Shown: positions 52,997 through 62,018 of the stretch, piece by piece
How the letters are laid out: each line of letters starts with the position of its first letter
Position numbering within the stretch: position 1 is the stretch's first letter
Assembly: GCF_017874475.1 (NCBI RefSeq)
Contig: NZ_JAGGLO010000010.1
Span: 1 to 64,000 of the forward strand
Source of the DNA: Anaerococcus degeneri
GTDB taxonomy: Bacteria; Bacillota; Clostridia; Tissierellales; Peptoniphilaceae
Length of the DNA: 64,000 nt
Direction: 5' to 3'
Notes under the pieces: generated by a model
What the model saw: only the letters and a program-made list of their open reading frames with translations
Told to the model about the DNA's origin: nothing
Database searches by the model: none
Position numbers and translations under genes: made by a program

Positions 52997-54023
52997 TATT
53001 TGCAGGATTTTCTATAATACTTGCTGACTCGGAGTTTATTTCTTCTTCAAGCCTTCTTTCCTCTTCCTTGAGGTAGAATTTGATCATTTCTCTTATTTCA
53101 TCCCTTAAATCTTCTTGGCCTAGGTCAAAATCTGATTTGAAACTTAAATCCATGGTCATGGCCCTTAGCATATTTACCTGGCCAATTCCATGCTCTAGTC
53201 CCCTATTTTCAGTAATCCTAGCGTCTCTTTCGTAGGCTGGGAGGAGGTCTTCAAAGGTCTTATCGACCAAAGTTTTCCCTTGGTCCAAAACTTCAATTAT
53301 TAGCTGAAAAAGTTCTTTATAAGAAATCTGTGATGTTGAAACTGCATAGGTTTTCTTATCGCCTTCAAGCTCTAGTGCATAAAGAGCTGCCTTAGCGAGG
53401 GATTCTGCAGAAATTAGCGGAATTATACCTTGTGTAACTGGTATTTTTTCGTTAACACTGGCAAGGTTTATTAGGGCTCCAAGTATTGATTTATCTGTCT
53501 TACCAACAATTACACCTGGTCTTAGGACTGAGACATTCATCAATGGCTCAGCTTCGAAATTTGCGATTGCTTCTTGCATAAACCTAGTTTGGATGTAAGG
53601 GTCTTTGTGGTAGGCGTTTTTTCTTAAAATTTCATTTTTCTCGGCAATTTCTGTCCTAAAATCTCCCAAAAGAAGGAAATTTTTGATCCCAGCTCGCCTT
53701 GCAAGTCTGGCAACTCTCCCAGTTGGAAGGACATTTCTCTCGTAGAAAAACTTGCCAGCAGGTTTTCTTGGCACAGTCAAATCAGAAACCCCACCTGCAT
53801 AAATAAAGCTATCGCAATCTTCCATAAGACTAATGGCTTCACCATCAGTAAGGGAAAAGAAATCTGCTAATAAAAATTCAAGTTTATTTGTATTTTCAAA
53901 CTCTCTTGGCTTGATGAGATCCACTGCCTTAACCGCATAACCTTGGTCTATGGCATGGTTAATTGTCGTTTTCGCAAAAAGATTTGCCCCGCCTAGGATA
54001 AATATCTTTCTAACATTTTTCAT
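52986..54023 (-). CDS. NAD-dependent epimerase/dehydratase-like protein
   Basis: A 345-residue Rossmann protein of the NAD-epimerase/NmrA type: KIFILGGANLFAKTTINHAI (residues 4-23, variant of GGTGFIG), DCDSFIYAGGVSDLTV and VLRPGVIVGKTDKSI. No Ser-Tyr-xxx-Lys catalytic motif is evident, so it may bind a nucleotide without SDR catalysis, as many NmrA-like proteins do. It follows the DJ-1 family gene by 3 bases. Substrate unknown. Confidence 0.75.
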   Translation of the reverse strand: MKNVRKIFILGGANLFAKTTINHAIDQGYAVKAVDLIKPREFENTNKLEFLLADFFSLTDGEAISLMEDCDSFIYAGGVSDLTVPRKPAGKFFYERNVLPTGRVARLARRAGIKNFLLLGDFRTEIAEKNEILRKNAYHKDPYIQTRFMQEAIANFEAEPLMNVSVLRPGVIVGKTDKSILGALINLASVNEKIPVTQGIIPLISAESLAKAALYALELEGDKKTYAVSTSQISYKELFQLIIEVLDQGKTLVDKTFEDLLPAYERDARITENRGLEHGIGQVNMLRAMTMDLSFKSDFDLGQEDLRDEIREMIKFYLKEEERRLEEEINSESASIIENPANKKD

Positions 54024-54026
54024 AAA

Positions 54027-54608
54027 TTAAAACCTTATATCGAAGTATTTTTCAACAGCAGAGTGTTGGGTACCGTATTTTATCGCATCTTTTGCTTCCT
54101 CGCCCTTAATGATTTCAACAAGTCTAAGGGCCAAATAATTTGTCACACCAGCTCCCCTGCCTGTTGTGATGTTCCCATCTGTCACAACTATTTCATCGTC
54201 AATATACTCTCCAACATTTTCAAGTTCAGCTTTTATAGTAGGGAAGGATGTCGCTTTTTTATTTGCCAAAACTCCTGCCTTATCAAGGACAATAGGTCCT
54301 GCACAAATCGCTGCTATAAGCTTATTTGCCTTATCAAAATCTTTTATTATTTCAATTACTTTCTCATTATCTCTAAGGCTTTCCGCACCAGAAGTGCCGC
54401 CTGGTATATAGACTCCGTCATAGTCGGCTGGATTTATCTCTTCGAGGAGAAAGTCAGCTTGGTATCTAACCCCGTGACTGGTCCTTAGGTTTTTTGATCC
54501 AGTGGTTGAAACCATGTCTATTTCAACGCCCGCCCTTCGTAAATAGTCCACTACTGTGAGTAATTCTATTGTTTCATTGCCATCTGCAAGTAATTCTAAT
54601 ATCTTCAT
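54027..54608 (-). CDS. DJ-1/PfpI-family protein
   Basis: A 193-residue DJ-1/ThiJ/PfpI protein. The nucleophile Cys is in AAICAGPIVL (about residue 100) and the Glu/Gly companion lies in YIPGGTSGAES. TDGNITTGRGAG is the C-terminal family motif. Members act as chaperone, protease or glyoxalase-like repair enzymes against dicarbonyl damage. It leads a two-gene unit with the SDR protein. Function not certain. Confidence 0.88.
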   Translation of the reverse strand: MKILELLADGNETIELLTVVDYLRRAGVEIDMVSTTGSKNLRTSHGVRYQADFLLEEINPADYDGVYIPGGTSGAESLRDNEKVIEIIKDFDKANKLIAAICAGPIVLDKAGVLANKKATSFPTIKAELENVGEYIDDEIVVTDGNITTGRGAGVTNYLALRLVEIIKGEEAKDAIKYGTQHSAVEKYFDIRF

Positions 54609-54663
54609 AAAATCCTTCTTTCATAAGACTCTTTTTTATTATTATATACATTTTCAAACAAAA

Positions 54664-54690
54664 AAGCTATGGTCTGGAGGACCACAGCTT
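54664..54690 (-). terminator. Terminator of transketolase
   Basis: AAGCTgTGGTC/GACCAtAGCTT on the minus RNA followed by TTTTTTG, 26 bases after the tkt stop. Confidence 0.9.
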
Positions 54691-54715
54691 AAGTTTTTAT
54701 AAGATTTTTCCTATA

Positions 54716-56701
54716 TTAATAAAATTTTTCCTTGATTTCTTTAACTATGTTTTCTACATTAAAACCAAGTTTTTTCGCAACATCTCCGCCTGGTCCTGAT
54801 ATACCAAACCTGTCTATTGAGATGTTTAGGCCATCAAGACCTGTGAAAGCTCCCCAGCCAAAGGAAGTTCCCATTTCTATAGAAACCCTATTTCTAATTG
54901 CTGATGGAAGGATTTTTTCTCTATATTCTGGGCTTTGTTCTTTGAATAATTCCATAGATGGCATAGATACAAGTCTTACTGCCTTGCCATCTTCTTCTAA
55001 AACTTTTGCAGCTTCAAGAGCAAGGGCAACTTCGGAACCTGTTGCAATCATGATTAGTTCTGGATTTTTGCAATCTTTTATGATGTAGGCACCCTTGTCG
55101 ATTGACTCTAGGTTTTCTGTTTCCTTAAGGTTTGGCACATTTTGACGGGTAAGGGCAATAACTACTGGCCTATCCTTGCTTTCAAGAGCGACCTTCCAAG
55201 CAAGTCTGGTTTCATTTGCATCTGCTGGTCTAATAACCACTGTATTTGGTATAGCCCTGAGCATAGCAAGTTGCTCGATTGGTTCGTGGGTTGGGCCATC
55301 TTCACCAACTGCCACAGAATCGTGGGTCATCACATAAGAAAGTGGCAAATGTGAAAGGGCAGAAAGCCTAACTGCAGCCTTCAAGTAATCAGCAAAGACA
55401 AAGAAGGTTGACACATGGTGGAAGGTTCCGCCGTGGGCCATGATGCCGTTTCCAATAGCTGCCATAGCAAATTCACGAACACCATACCAAATATTTCTTC
55501 CCTCAGGGGCTTCATCTCTGAAGGCCTTGGAGTCTTTGATGTCTGTCTTATTTGATGAGAAAAGGTCAGCTGATCCTCCCCAAATATTTCTAGAAACCTT
55601 AGCCAAATCTTGGAGGATTTCCCCACTTGATGCACGGCTTGCAAGAGCCTTATCTTCGTGGGAATATTTTCTAACCTGGTCAAGGAAATTTTCTGGAAGT
55701 TCCCTATTTATTCCATCTATCAATTCCTTGTAGTCTTCTGGATATTTTTCCGCATATTCTTTCATAAGAATATCCCAAGCATCGTTGGCATCTTTGCCAC
55801 GTTTCCCAATGCCATTTTTGAAAGTTTGGTAAATGTCATCTGAGATTACAAAGTCTTCAGCTTCCCAGTCATAGGCTTTTTTAACTGTAACAAAGTCCTC
55901 AGCTCCTATTGGTGCACCGTGGACCTTGTTGGTACCTTGGTTTACAGAACCAAAACCAATAACAGTTTTAACTTCTATTAAAGTTGGCTTATCATTTTCT
56001 TTGGCCTTTTCGATTGCACCAAGGATTTTCTCCAAGTCTTCCCCATCTTCGACCCTGTCATAGGCCCAATTTTGTGCAATGACCCTGTCTTTTACAGATT
56101 CAGAAAAAGATGTGTTAAGGTCACCATCAAGGCAAATGTCGTTTGAATCATAAAGGATAATTAGCTTGTCAAGTTTCAAATGACCTGCAAGGCTCATTGC
56201 CTCATAGGAAACGCCCTCCATAAGGTCACCATCACCACAAAGGGCATAGGTATAGTGGTCGATTGGTTTTAAGTCTTCCTTGTTATAAAGGGCTGCTAAG
56301 TGTTTTTCGCACGCAGCAAGACCTACAGCTTGGGCTATACCTTGGCCAAGAGGACCTGTTGTAACTTCAACACCAGGAGTCATCCCAACTTCTGGGTGGC
56401 CTGGAGCGATAGATCCGATTTGCCTAAAGTTTTTCAAATCATCCATAGAAATATCGTAGCCAGACAAATGGAGTAGGGAATAAAGCATAGCAGACCCATG
56501 GCCAGCAGATAAAACAAACCTATCCCTGTCAAAAAAGCTAGGATTTTTAGGATTTGCCTTTAAAACCTTGTTAAATAAGGCATAAGCCATAGGACTAGCC
56601 CCCATAGGAAGACCAGGATGGCCAGAATTAGCCTTTTCAATTTGAGCGACGGAAAGGGTCCTAACGGCATTAACCGCCTTAATATCATCTTTGTTAAACA
56701 T
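54716..56701 (-). CDS. tkt: Transketolase
   Basis: A 661-residue TPP-dependent enzyme. TPP motif GDGDLMEGVSYEAMSLAGH...ND is split here: GDGDLMEGVSYEAMSLAGH (about 152-170). GHPGLPMGASPMAYALF lies at the N-terminus, VGEDGPTHEPIEQLA in the middle, and TGSEVALALEAA in the C-terminal domain. It links ribose-5-phosphate with glycolysis. It is a single gene with its own promoter and terminator. Confidence 0.97.
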   Translation of the reverse strand: MFNKDDIKAVNAVRTLSVAQIEKANSGHPGLPMGASPMAYALFNKVLKANPKNPSFFDRDRFVLSAGHGSAMLYSLLHLSGYDISMDDLKNFRQIGSIAPGHPEVGMTPGVEVTTGPLGQGIAQAVGLAACEKHLAALYNKEDLKPIDHYTYALCGDGDLMEGVSYEAMSLAGHLKLDKLIILYDSNDICLDGDLNTSFSESVKDRVIAQNWAYDRVEDGEDLEKILGAIEKAKENDKPTLIEVKTVIGFGSVNQGTNKVHGAPIGAEDFVTVKKAYDWEAEDFVISDDIYQTFKNGIGKRGKDANDAWDILMKEYAEKYPEDYKELIDGINRELPENFLDQVRKYSHEDKALASRASSGEILQDLAKVSRNIWGGSADLFSSNKTDIKDSKAFRDEAPEGRNIWYGVREFAMAAIGNGIMAHGGTFHHVSTFFVFADYLKAAVRLSALSHLPLSYVMTHDSVAVGEDGPTHEPIEQLAMLRAIPNTVVIRPADANETRLAWKVALESKDRPVVIALTRQNVPNLKETENLESIDKGAYIIKDCKNPELIMIATGSEVALALEAAKVLEEDGKAVRLVSMPSMELFKEQSPEYREKILPSAIRNRVSIEMGTSFGWGAFTGLDGLNISIDRFGISGPGGDVAKKLGFNVENIVKEIKEKFY

Positions 56702-56757
56702 TTAATCTCCTTTGATAACAAAATTTTTCCAAGAAAACGTTAGTAAATTTCAAGCCT

Positions 56758-56786
56758 ATTATACTCTTATAAGACACTTATTCCAA
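56758..56786 (-). promoter_or_regulatory. Promoter of tkt
   Basis: TTGGAA (56781-56786), 17-base spacer and TATAAT (56758-56763). The stretch 56787-56960 holds no gene I can see. Confidence 0.65.
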
Positions 56787-56964
56787 ACGTAAAAGTTAGC
56801 AAAAAATTAACAAAAAATATATCCCATCTAGGTTTAGACTTAAATTTACGATGAATTGAGCCTTTAAAAAATCAAAAGGAAATCCCCCTCAAACATCATA
56901 GCCCAGATTAATAAGCTTGCTCGTCAAATCCTTCGAAAAGACTTTTTATGTTTAATACCAATAA

Positions 56965-57009
56965 AAAACTTTCCTCAAAATATTATATAAATAAATTGAG
57001 AAAAGTTTT
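56965..57009 (-). terminator. Terminator of the yjdM-containing operon
   Basis: AAAACTTTTCTCAA and TTGAGGAAAGTTTT on the minus RNA pair over 14 bp (one mismatch-free G-U) with a 17-base loop, then TTTATT. It lies 30 bases after the yjdM stop. Confidence 0.8.
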
Positions 57010-57038
57010 GTTACCTTGTATGACAAAGTAGTCCTTGC

Positions 57039-57380
57039 TTAGTTGACTTTTTTTATAACAGAAGACTTCAAATACAAGGACCCAAAACCTTCCACCTTGG
57101 CATCTATATCGTGGCCATTTACTGGATTTTCTAGGATTTTGATGTTGGTGACTTTTGTGCCCTGCTTTATTGTATCTGATCCAAGTTTTAAATCCTTTAC
57201 AACACTTGCATTGTCGCCGTCTTCTAGGATATTGCCTACAGCATCCCTGGTTACTTTTTTCTCTTCTGCCGCTTCTTCCTTGTCAGACCACTCCTGAAAG
57301 CAAATCGGACAGACGTAGATATGTCCGTCTTTATAGGTATAATTTTCACCACAAGATGGGCATTTAGGTAAATCTGTCAT
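57039..57380 (-). CDS. yjdM: YjdM/PhnA-family zinc-ribbon protein
   Basis: A 113-residue protein of the YjdM (PhnA) family. The N-terminal zinc ribbon has CPSCGENY and CPICFQEW pairs (about residues 8-30). DAVGNILEDGDNASVVKDL and the KGSG-like C-terminus match the family. Its true function is unsettled: it was named for phosphonate use but is not phosphonatase. It follows the isochorismatase-like gene by 10 bases. No phn cluster is nearby. Confidence 0.93.
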   Translation of the reverse strand: MTDLPKCPSCGENYTYKDGHIYVCPICFQEWSDKEEAAEEKKVTRDAVGNILEDGDNASVVKDLKLGSDTIKQGTKVTNIKILENPVNGHDIDAKVEGFGSLYLKSSVIKKVN

Positions 57381-57390
57381 TTCTTTTTTC

Positions 57391-57996
57391 CTAATTTCTT
57401 AATTCTTTTACTAAGTTTGATACAAATTTGAAATTTGGGTCTTTGCTGTCAACTGCTAGGTCAAAAAGAACTAGCTCTGTATTTACAAGGACAACTCCCA
57501 TATCCCTTAGGGATTTTCTTGCAATTTTCTTTAGCTCATCGGAATAAGACGAAATTGCATCGTCAACATAAAATACATCTAGGCCCATATCTAAAAGGCT
57601 TCTTATGGTTTGGTAGATGCAAATGTGGCCTTCTGCCCCTGTCACAAATACTTTTTCGATTTTATTTTCCTTGATAAATTCGTAAACTTCTGGAGTTAGG
57701 GCGTTGAAACTTGTCTTGGCGAAGATTTTTTCATCGTCAATTTCTGCCAAAATTTCCTCATCAGACCTACCAAGGCCCTTTGGATATTGCTCTGTTGCAA
57801 GAACTGCCATATCGTACTTTTTGAAAGCCTTGATAAGGCCAATAGTATTCCTAGTTGTCCTCTCGCCCTTTTCCATGGTGACCATAAGCTTTGGCTGAAT
57901 GTCAACTACTAGCAAAAGTGACCTATCCTTAGCTGTATAGGTTCCGTCTTCGCTAAGTGCATTTGTAAAAAATCTCGCGTCTATTCTTCTTTCCAT
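57391..57996 (-). CDS. Isochorismatase-family cysteine hydrolase
   Basis: A 201-residue isochorismatase-like protein. LLVVDIQPKL (about residues 27-36) provides the catalytic Asp, AKTSFNAL contains the Lys and GAEGHICIYQT the Cys near residue 125. The family includes nicotinamidases and N-carbamoyl hydrolases. Substrate unknown. The Met at 57996 overlaps the radical SAM gene by 16 bases, which indicates coupling. Confidence 0.87.
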   Translation of the reverse strand: MERRIDARFFTNALSEDGTYTAKDRSLLLVVDIQPKLMVTMEKGERTTRNTIGLIKAFKKYDMAVLATEQYPKGLGRSDEEILAEIDDEKIFAKTSFNALTPEVYEFIKENKIEKVFVTGAEGHICIYQTIRSLLDMGLDVFYVDDAISSYSDELKKIARKSLRDMGVVLVNTELVLFDLAVDSKDPNFKFVSNLVKELRN

Positions 57997-58913
57997 AAAT
58001 CCCCCTGTCTATAATTTTTATCTTTCATTATCTTATCAATGCTGGTTAAAATCTTAGCCTTGTTTTTAGACCAGATTGGAAAGGCGATTTTATCATTTAT
58101 CCCATCGCCTGTCAACCTATTTATGACAATCTCTGGTCTTAGTTTCCTAAGAATCTCTATCACTATTTTAACATATTCATCCATATCCATACCATAAGTG
58201 AGCTTATTTTCCTGGTAAAACTTTTCTAGCTTGGAATTTTCCTCTACATAGAGGTTATGGATTTTAATTCCCCATGGCGCTGCTTCATTTATATAAGAAA
58301 TAGTCTTAATATAATCATCATAGCCTTCAAAGGGTAGACCCACAATCATGTGGACTAGAACTTTGATTCCCCTAGCCTTTAGTTTCTTAAGGCCAGAGTC
58401 AAAAGTCACATGGTCGTAACCCCTATTTATCAATGCAAGGGTCCTATCATTTACACTTTGCATACCAAGCTCAACTATGAGAAAATATTTATCATTGATT
58501 TCTTCAAGTAAATCTAGGACCTGGTCAGACAAACAATCCGCCCTGGTCGCTATGGCAAGGCCTATTATATCATCATCTGTCAAAGCCTCATAATAGAGTT
58601 TTCTAAGCCTTGAAAGATCTCCATATGTGTTGGTAAAATTTTGAAAATATCCAAGATAGGCTTCGGGTCTTCCCTCTTTTGAGAGCCTCGCCTTTTGGTG
58701 GGAAATTTGTTCTCTAATTGATTTTTTCCCAAAAGTCCATTCACCAGAGCCTGACTCTGAGCAAAAGATACAGCCTTCTTTGGATATAGTCCCATCCCTA
58801 TTGGGACAGGTAAAACCGCCATCTAAGGGCAATTTGATGATTTTTTTATTAACTTTTTCCTTCATATAGGAATCATAGTCCCTGTAGCGTTTCTTGTTTA
58901 TTTCTATCCTCAT
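57981..58913 (-). CDS. TIGR01212-family radical SAM protein
   Basis: A 310-residue radical SAM enzyme. The motif in CPNRDGTISKEGCIFC (about residues 33-48) is the family's atypical cysteine pattern with CIFC, and IVELGMQSVND and HMIVGLPFEG follow. Members (YhcC) are widely conserved with no established reaction. It is the first gene of the yjdM operon. Anaerobic lifestyle fits an oxygen-sensitive Fe-S enzyme. Confidence 0.9.
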   Translation of the reverse strand: MRIEINKKRYRDYDSYMKEKVNKKIIKLPLDGGFTCPNRDGTISKEGCIFCSESGSGEWTFGKKSIREQISHQKARLSKEGRPEAYLGYFQNFTNTYGDLSRLRKLYYEALTDDDIIGLAIATRADCLSDQVLDLLEEINDKYFLIVELGMQSVNDRTLALINRGYDHVTFDSGLKKLKARGIKVLVHMIVGLPFEGYDDYIKTISYINEAAPWGIKIHNLYVEENSKLEKFYQENKLTYGMDMDEYVKIVIEILRKLRPEIVINRLTGDGINDKIAFPIWSKNKAKILTSIDKIMKDKNYRQGDLWKEE

Positions 58914-59004
58914 AAGATAAATATACCTCTTAAAGGTCCAAAAGTCCCTAAAATAAAAGACCCTACGGGTGTAGAGCCTTTTAATTTAGACATTTTATAA
59001 AATA

Positions 59005-59154
59005 TTAATCACAGCAAGATTTATTTTCCTTGCTGTCACAAGCAGAGCATCCACCGCATCCGCATGAGTCACTTTTCTTTACAAATTTAGTATATACTAT
59101 ATAAGTACAAATTGCTAGTATGACTGCTAGGAGAATCCATGATTGTAAGTTCAT
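59005..59154 (-). CDS. FeoB-associated Cys-rich membrane protein
   Basis: A 49-residue protein, read directly from the sequence: N-terminal helix LQSWILLAVILAICTYIVY and a Cys-rich tail with CGCGGCSAC and SCCD. This is the layout of the FeoB-associated Cys-rich membrane protein family, often next to feoB. AAGGAAATA is the RBS, and it starts 37 bases after the feoB stop. Seven Cys in the tail could bind iron during Fe2+ import; inference. Confidence 0.85.
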   Translation of the reverse strand: MNLQSWILLAVILAICTYIVYTKFVKKSDSCGCGGCSACDSKENKSCCD

Positions 59155-59191
59155 TATTTCCTTCTTTCTCTATGGAGAAATATTTCTCCTC

Positions 59192-61339
59192 TTATGCTAA
59201 AGACTTATCGTATTCGATATTCTTTTTTACGTATGGTTTTCTAATAACCATGTAGATGAAGAATATTAGGGCTACTATTCCAAGTACTGTGCCTATTCCA
59301 AATTTACCATAAGCAAAGAAGCTTGCTAGTTGGTAGAAGATTAAGCTTACTATATAGGCAAAGCCCATTTGATAAGCAATAGTGATTGCTGTCCACTTAT
59401 TGTCATCCATTTCTGTCTTAATAGCACCTACTGCTGCGAAACATGGCATGCAAAGCATGTTAAATAGCAAGAATGAATAACCCGCAACTGGTGTTCCTAT
59501 TGCAGCGCCGAAAGCTTGAAGCAATTCTGGTGTATCTTCTGCAACATCACTACCAAGGCCTAAAACAACGCCCATTGTAGAAACTACGTTCTCTTTTGCA
59601 ACGAATCCTGAAATTGTTGCAACTGTAGATTGCCAGCTTCCAAATCCTATTGGCCTAAAGATTACACCGATTACAGAACCTAATACAGCTATGATTGATC
59701 CTTCTGAGTTTTCTTCAATCAATTGTAATCTGAAGTTAAAGTTTGTTAAGAACCAAATTATGATAGATGATAGGAAGATTATTGTTCCTGCTCTCTTAAC
59801 ATAGGCCTTAGACTTGTTATAAACGTCAGTTAAAACTGATTTTACTCTTGGTGCGTGGTATGGAGGAAGCTCCATGATAAATGGTGCTGGTTCATCAGCT
59901 AGTTGTTTAAATTTCTTTAAGATAATACCAGAAAATACAATTGAAGCTATACCAATCGCATAGAATGAGAATGATACTAAGGCTCGATGTTCTGGGAAAA
60001 ATGCACCTACGATTAGGGCAATTACTGGTAATTTTGCTGAACAAGGCATGAAAGTAGCTGTCATGATTGTAATCTTTCTATCTCTTTCATTTTCGATTGT
60101 TCTTGATGCTTGGACACCTGGTACACCACAACCTGTTGCAACCATGGCTGGGATGAATGATTTACCTGATAGGCCAAATCTTCTGAAAAGTCTGTCCATG
60201 ATGAAGGCAACCCTTGCCATATAACCTATATCTTCAAGTATTGATAATAGGGCAAATAGAACCATCATTTGTGGTAAGAATCCAAGTACTGCTCCCACAC
60301 CTGCAAGTGCACCGTCAGTAACTAGTGATTGAAGGACTGGATTTATATTAGCTCCTTCCATCCATGCTCCAACTCCTGGTATTAGGGTATCTTCAAAGAA
60401 ACCGTTAACTGCATCAGTACCCATAGTTCCTGGTGAATGTTCATAAACTGCACCGAAAAATACCAAAAACATTACAAAGGCAAAGATTGGTAGACCTAAG
60501 ATTCTACTAGTTACAATCTTATCAACCTTATCTGTTATAGATGGTTTTACAGGAGCCTTCACTAGAACCTTATCAGAAAGTTCAGCTAAATTCTCATACC
60601 TGCCTGTAGTAATGATTGACTCGCAATCATCGTCTTCTTTTGCTTCAAAATCGTATCTAATTTTTTCGATTTTTTCTAATACATCACTTGGAATTGTGAT
60701 GTGGTTCATTGATTCATCATCATTTTCAAAAGCCTTTATTGCATAATACCTAGAAAAATCTTCGCCAACTATTGGTTTTAAGTCTTCTGAAATTACTCCT
60801 AGAGCTTCTTCAAGTTCAGCATCGAAAACCATTGTATTTGGCTTTTCTCCGCCCTTTACAAGCTCTAAGACTTTTTTGATTAATTCGTCAATACCTTTTT
60901 CCCTAGCTGCTATAGTTTCGACTATAGGCGCATTTATTTCTTTAGATAAAGCATCAACATCAATTTGATCTCCCTTGCTTCTTACTATATCCATCATGTT
61001 TAGGGATATAAGCATTGGAATACCAAGCTCTGATAATTGGCTTGTAAGGTATAGGTTTCTTACCAAGTTTGATCCGTCAACTAGGTTGATGATTAAATCT
61101 GGTTTTTCGTTAAGGAGGTATTCCCTAGAAACAACTTCTTCCATAGTATATGGAGATAGGGAATAAATTCCTGGTAAGTCTTCAATAATAATGTCTTTGT
61201 GGCCTTTTAAAAGACCTTCTTTTTTATCTACAGTAACACCTGGCCAGTTACCTACCCTTTGATTTGAGCCTGTTAGGGCGTTGAAAAGGGTGGTTTTTCC
61301 TGAGTTAGGGTTACCTGCTAAAGCTACTCTAAATGTCAT
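59192..61339 (-). CDS. feoB: Ferrous iron transporter FeoB
   Basis: A 715-residue transporter. G domain at residues 1-160: G1 GNPNSGKTTLFNALTG, G2 GVTVDKKEG, G3 DLPGIYSL, G4 NMMD. It has about ten helices afterwards, with the Gate motifs containing Cys in PCSAKLPVIALIVG and the second PCFAAVGAIKTE. The N-terminal GTPase drives Fe2+ import. It follows two FeoA-like genes with 1-4 bp overlaps and is followed by the Cys-rich small protein. Confidence 0.96.
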   Translation of the reverse strand: MTFRVALAGNPNSGKTTLFNALTGSNQRVGNWPGVTVDKKEGLLKGHKDIIIEDLPGIYSLSPYTMEEVVSREYLLNEKPDLIINLVDGSNLVRNLYLTSQLSELGIPMLISLNMMDIVRSKGDQIDVDALSKEINAPIVETIAAREKGIDELIKKVLELVKGGEKPNTMVFDAELEEALGVISEDLKPIVGEDFSRYYAIKAFENDDESMNHITIPSDVLEKIEKIRYDFEAKEDDDCESIITTGRYENLAELSDKVLVKAPVKPSITDKVDKIVTSRILGLPIFAFVMFLVFFGAVYEHSPGTMGTDAVNGFFEDTLIPGVGAWMEGANINPVLQSLVTDGALAGVGAVLGFLPQMMVLFALLSILEDIGYMARVAFIMDRLFRRFGLSGKSFIPAMVATGCGVPGVQASRTIENERDRKITIMTATFMPCSAKLPVIALIVGAFFPEHRALVSFSFYAIGIASIVFSGIILKKFKQLADEPAPFIMELPPYHAPRVKSVLTDVYNKSKAYVKRAGTIIFLSSIIIWFLTNFNFRLQLIEENSEGSIIAVLGSVIGVIFRPIGFGSWQSTVATISGFVAKENVVSTMGVVLGLGSDVAEDTPELLQAFGAAIGTPVAGYSFLLFNMLCMPCFAAVGAIKTEMDDNKWTAITIAYQMGFAYIVSLIFYQLASFFAYGKFGIGTVLGIVALIFFIYMVIRKPYVKKNIEYDKSLA

Positions 61340-61563
61340 ATCTTTTCCACACTTATATTCTTTGCGTCATCTTTTCTGATGCTTAGTTCGTATCCTCTTA
61401 AATTAATTTGTATAGGGTCTCCTAAAGGAGCTACTTTTCTAATATAGATTTCAGTATTTTTTGTAATACCCATATCCATAATTCTCCTCTTGGTAGGGCC
61501 ATCTCCGCCCACCTTGGTTACCCTAACTGTGCTCTTAATAGGCACTTCATTTAAAAAACTCAT
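61336..61563 (-). CDS. feoA: FeoA-domain protein
   Basis: A 75-residue FeoA domain with an SH3-like fold. GPTKRRIMDMGITKNTEI and PLGDPIQINLRGYELSIRK are the family's core motifs. It likely helps FeoB GTPase activity or assembly. Its stop overlaps the feoB ATG by 4 bp. Confidence 0.93.
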   Translation of the reverse strand: MSFLNEVPIKSTVRVTKVGGDGPTKRRIMDMGITKNTEIYIRKVAPLGDPIQINLRGYELSIRKDDAKNISVEKI

Positions 61564-61784
61564 TATTGAACCTCTCTAACTATAATTTTTTTTGCCAAAT
61601 CTTTGTTTAGAGCAAACCTATTATCATCAATAGAAAATATGTAATTAACTCCGTCAAAGCTTTGTACCTTAATTTGTCGTCCCTTGCCAAAACCTAAGTT
61701 TTGCAAGTGTTTGATGACCTTATCGTCACCTTTTATTTTGATGACCTCGACTAAGTCACCAATACTACATAATGTGATAGGCAT
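61563..61784 (-). CDS. Second FeoA-domain protein
   Basis: A 73-residue FeoA domain: VIKIKGDDKVIKHLQNLGFG and KGRQIKVQSFDG resemble the first copy, but PLGDP is missing. The start at 61784 has AAAGGAG; an earlier Met lies in the leader. Its 3' end touches the first feoA. Two FeoA copies in one operon are frequent in clostridia. Confidence 0.85.
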   Translation of the reverse strand: MPITLCSIGDLVEVIKIKGDDKVIKHLQNLGFGKGRQIKVQSFDGVNYIFSIDDNRFALNKDLAKKIIVREVQ

Positions 61785-61845
61785 AAAATCTCCTTTCCAC
61801 ACATATATATATGTAAATCGAGTCAAAACCTCTCTTTATAGCTAT

Positions 61846-61874
61846 ATGATATCATAGTGGATAATGAATATCAA
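61846..61874 (-). promoter_or_regulatory. Promoter of the feo operon
   Basis: TTGATA (61869-61874), 17-base spacer and TATCAT (61846-61851) with an extended TGA. Confidence 0.65.
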
Positions 61875-61878
61875 TACT
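61860..61878 (-). promoter_or_regulatory. Fur-like site in the feo promoter
   Basis: GATAATGAATATCAATACT agrees with the Fur consensus at 14 of 19 positions by my hand alignment, with GATAATGA intact. It overlaps the -35 and spacer, as expected for iron repression. Confidence 0.55.
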
Positions 61879-61975
61879 ATTTGATAGCAATTATTGTTAT
61901 ATTTTAGCAATATCTTTTCGTTTAGTTCGGGAAAGCGTTCTTGGGTAAAACTATTCTAGTATAAAATTTGATTTT

Positions 61976-61984
61976 TGATATAAT
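61976..61984 (+). promoter_or_regulatory. Extended -10 of the threonine aldolase gene
   Basis: TGATATAAT is an extended -10; no good -35 is visible at 16-18 bases upstream. The same TGATATAAT occurs before the oxidoreductase at 9698. Confidence 0.45.
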
Positions 61985-62018
61985 ATTAGTAGAAATATTC
62001 AAACTAAAGGAAGCTCTA

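Noticed and set aside
54063-54488. Open frame antisense to the DJ-1 family gene
   Set aside because: Cys- and Ile-rich composition without motifs, fully covered by a confirmed gene.
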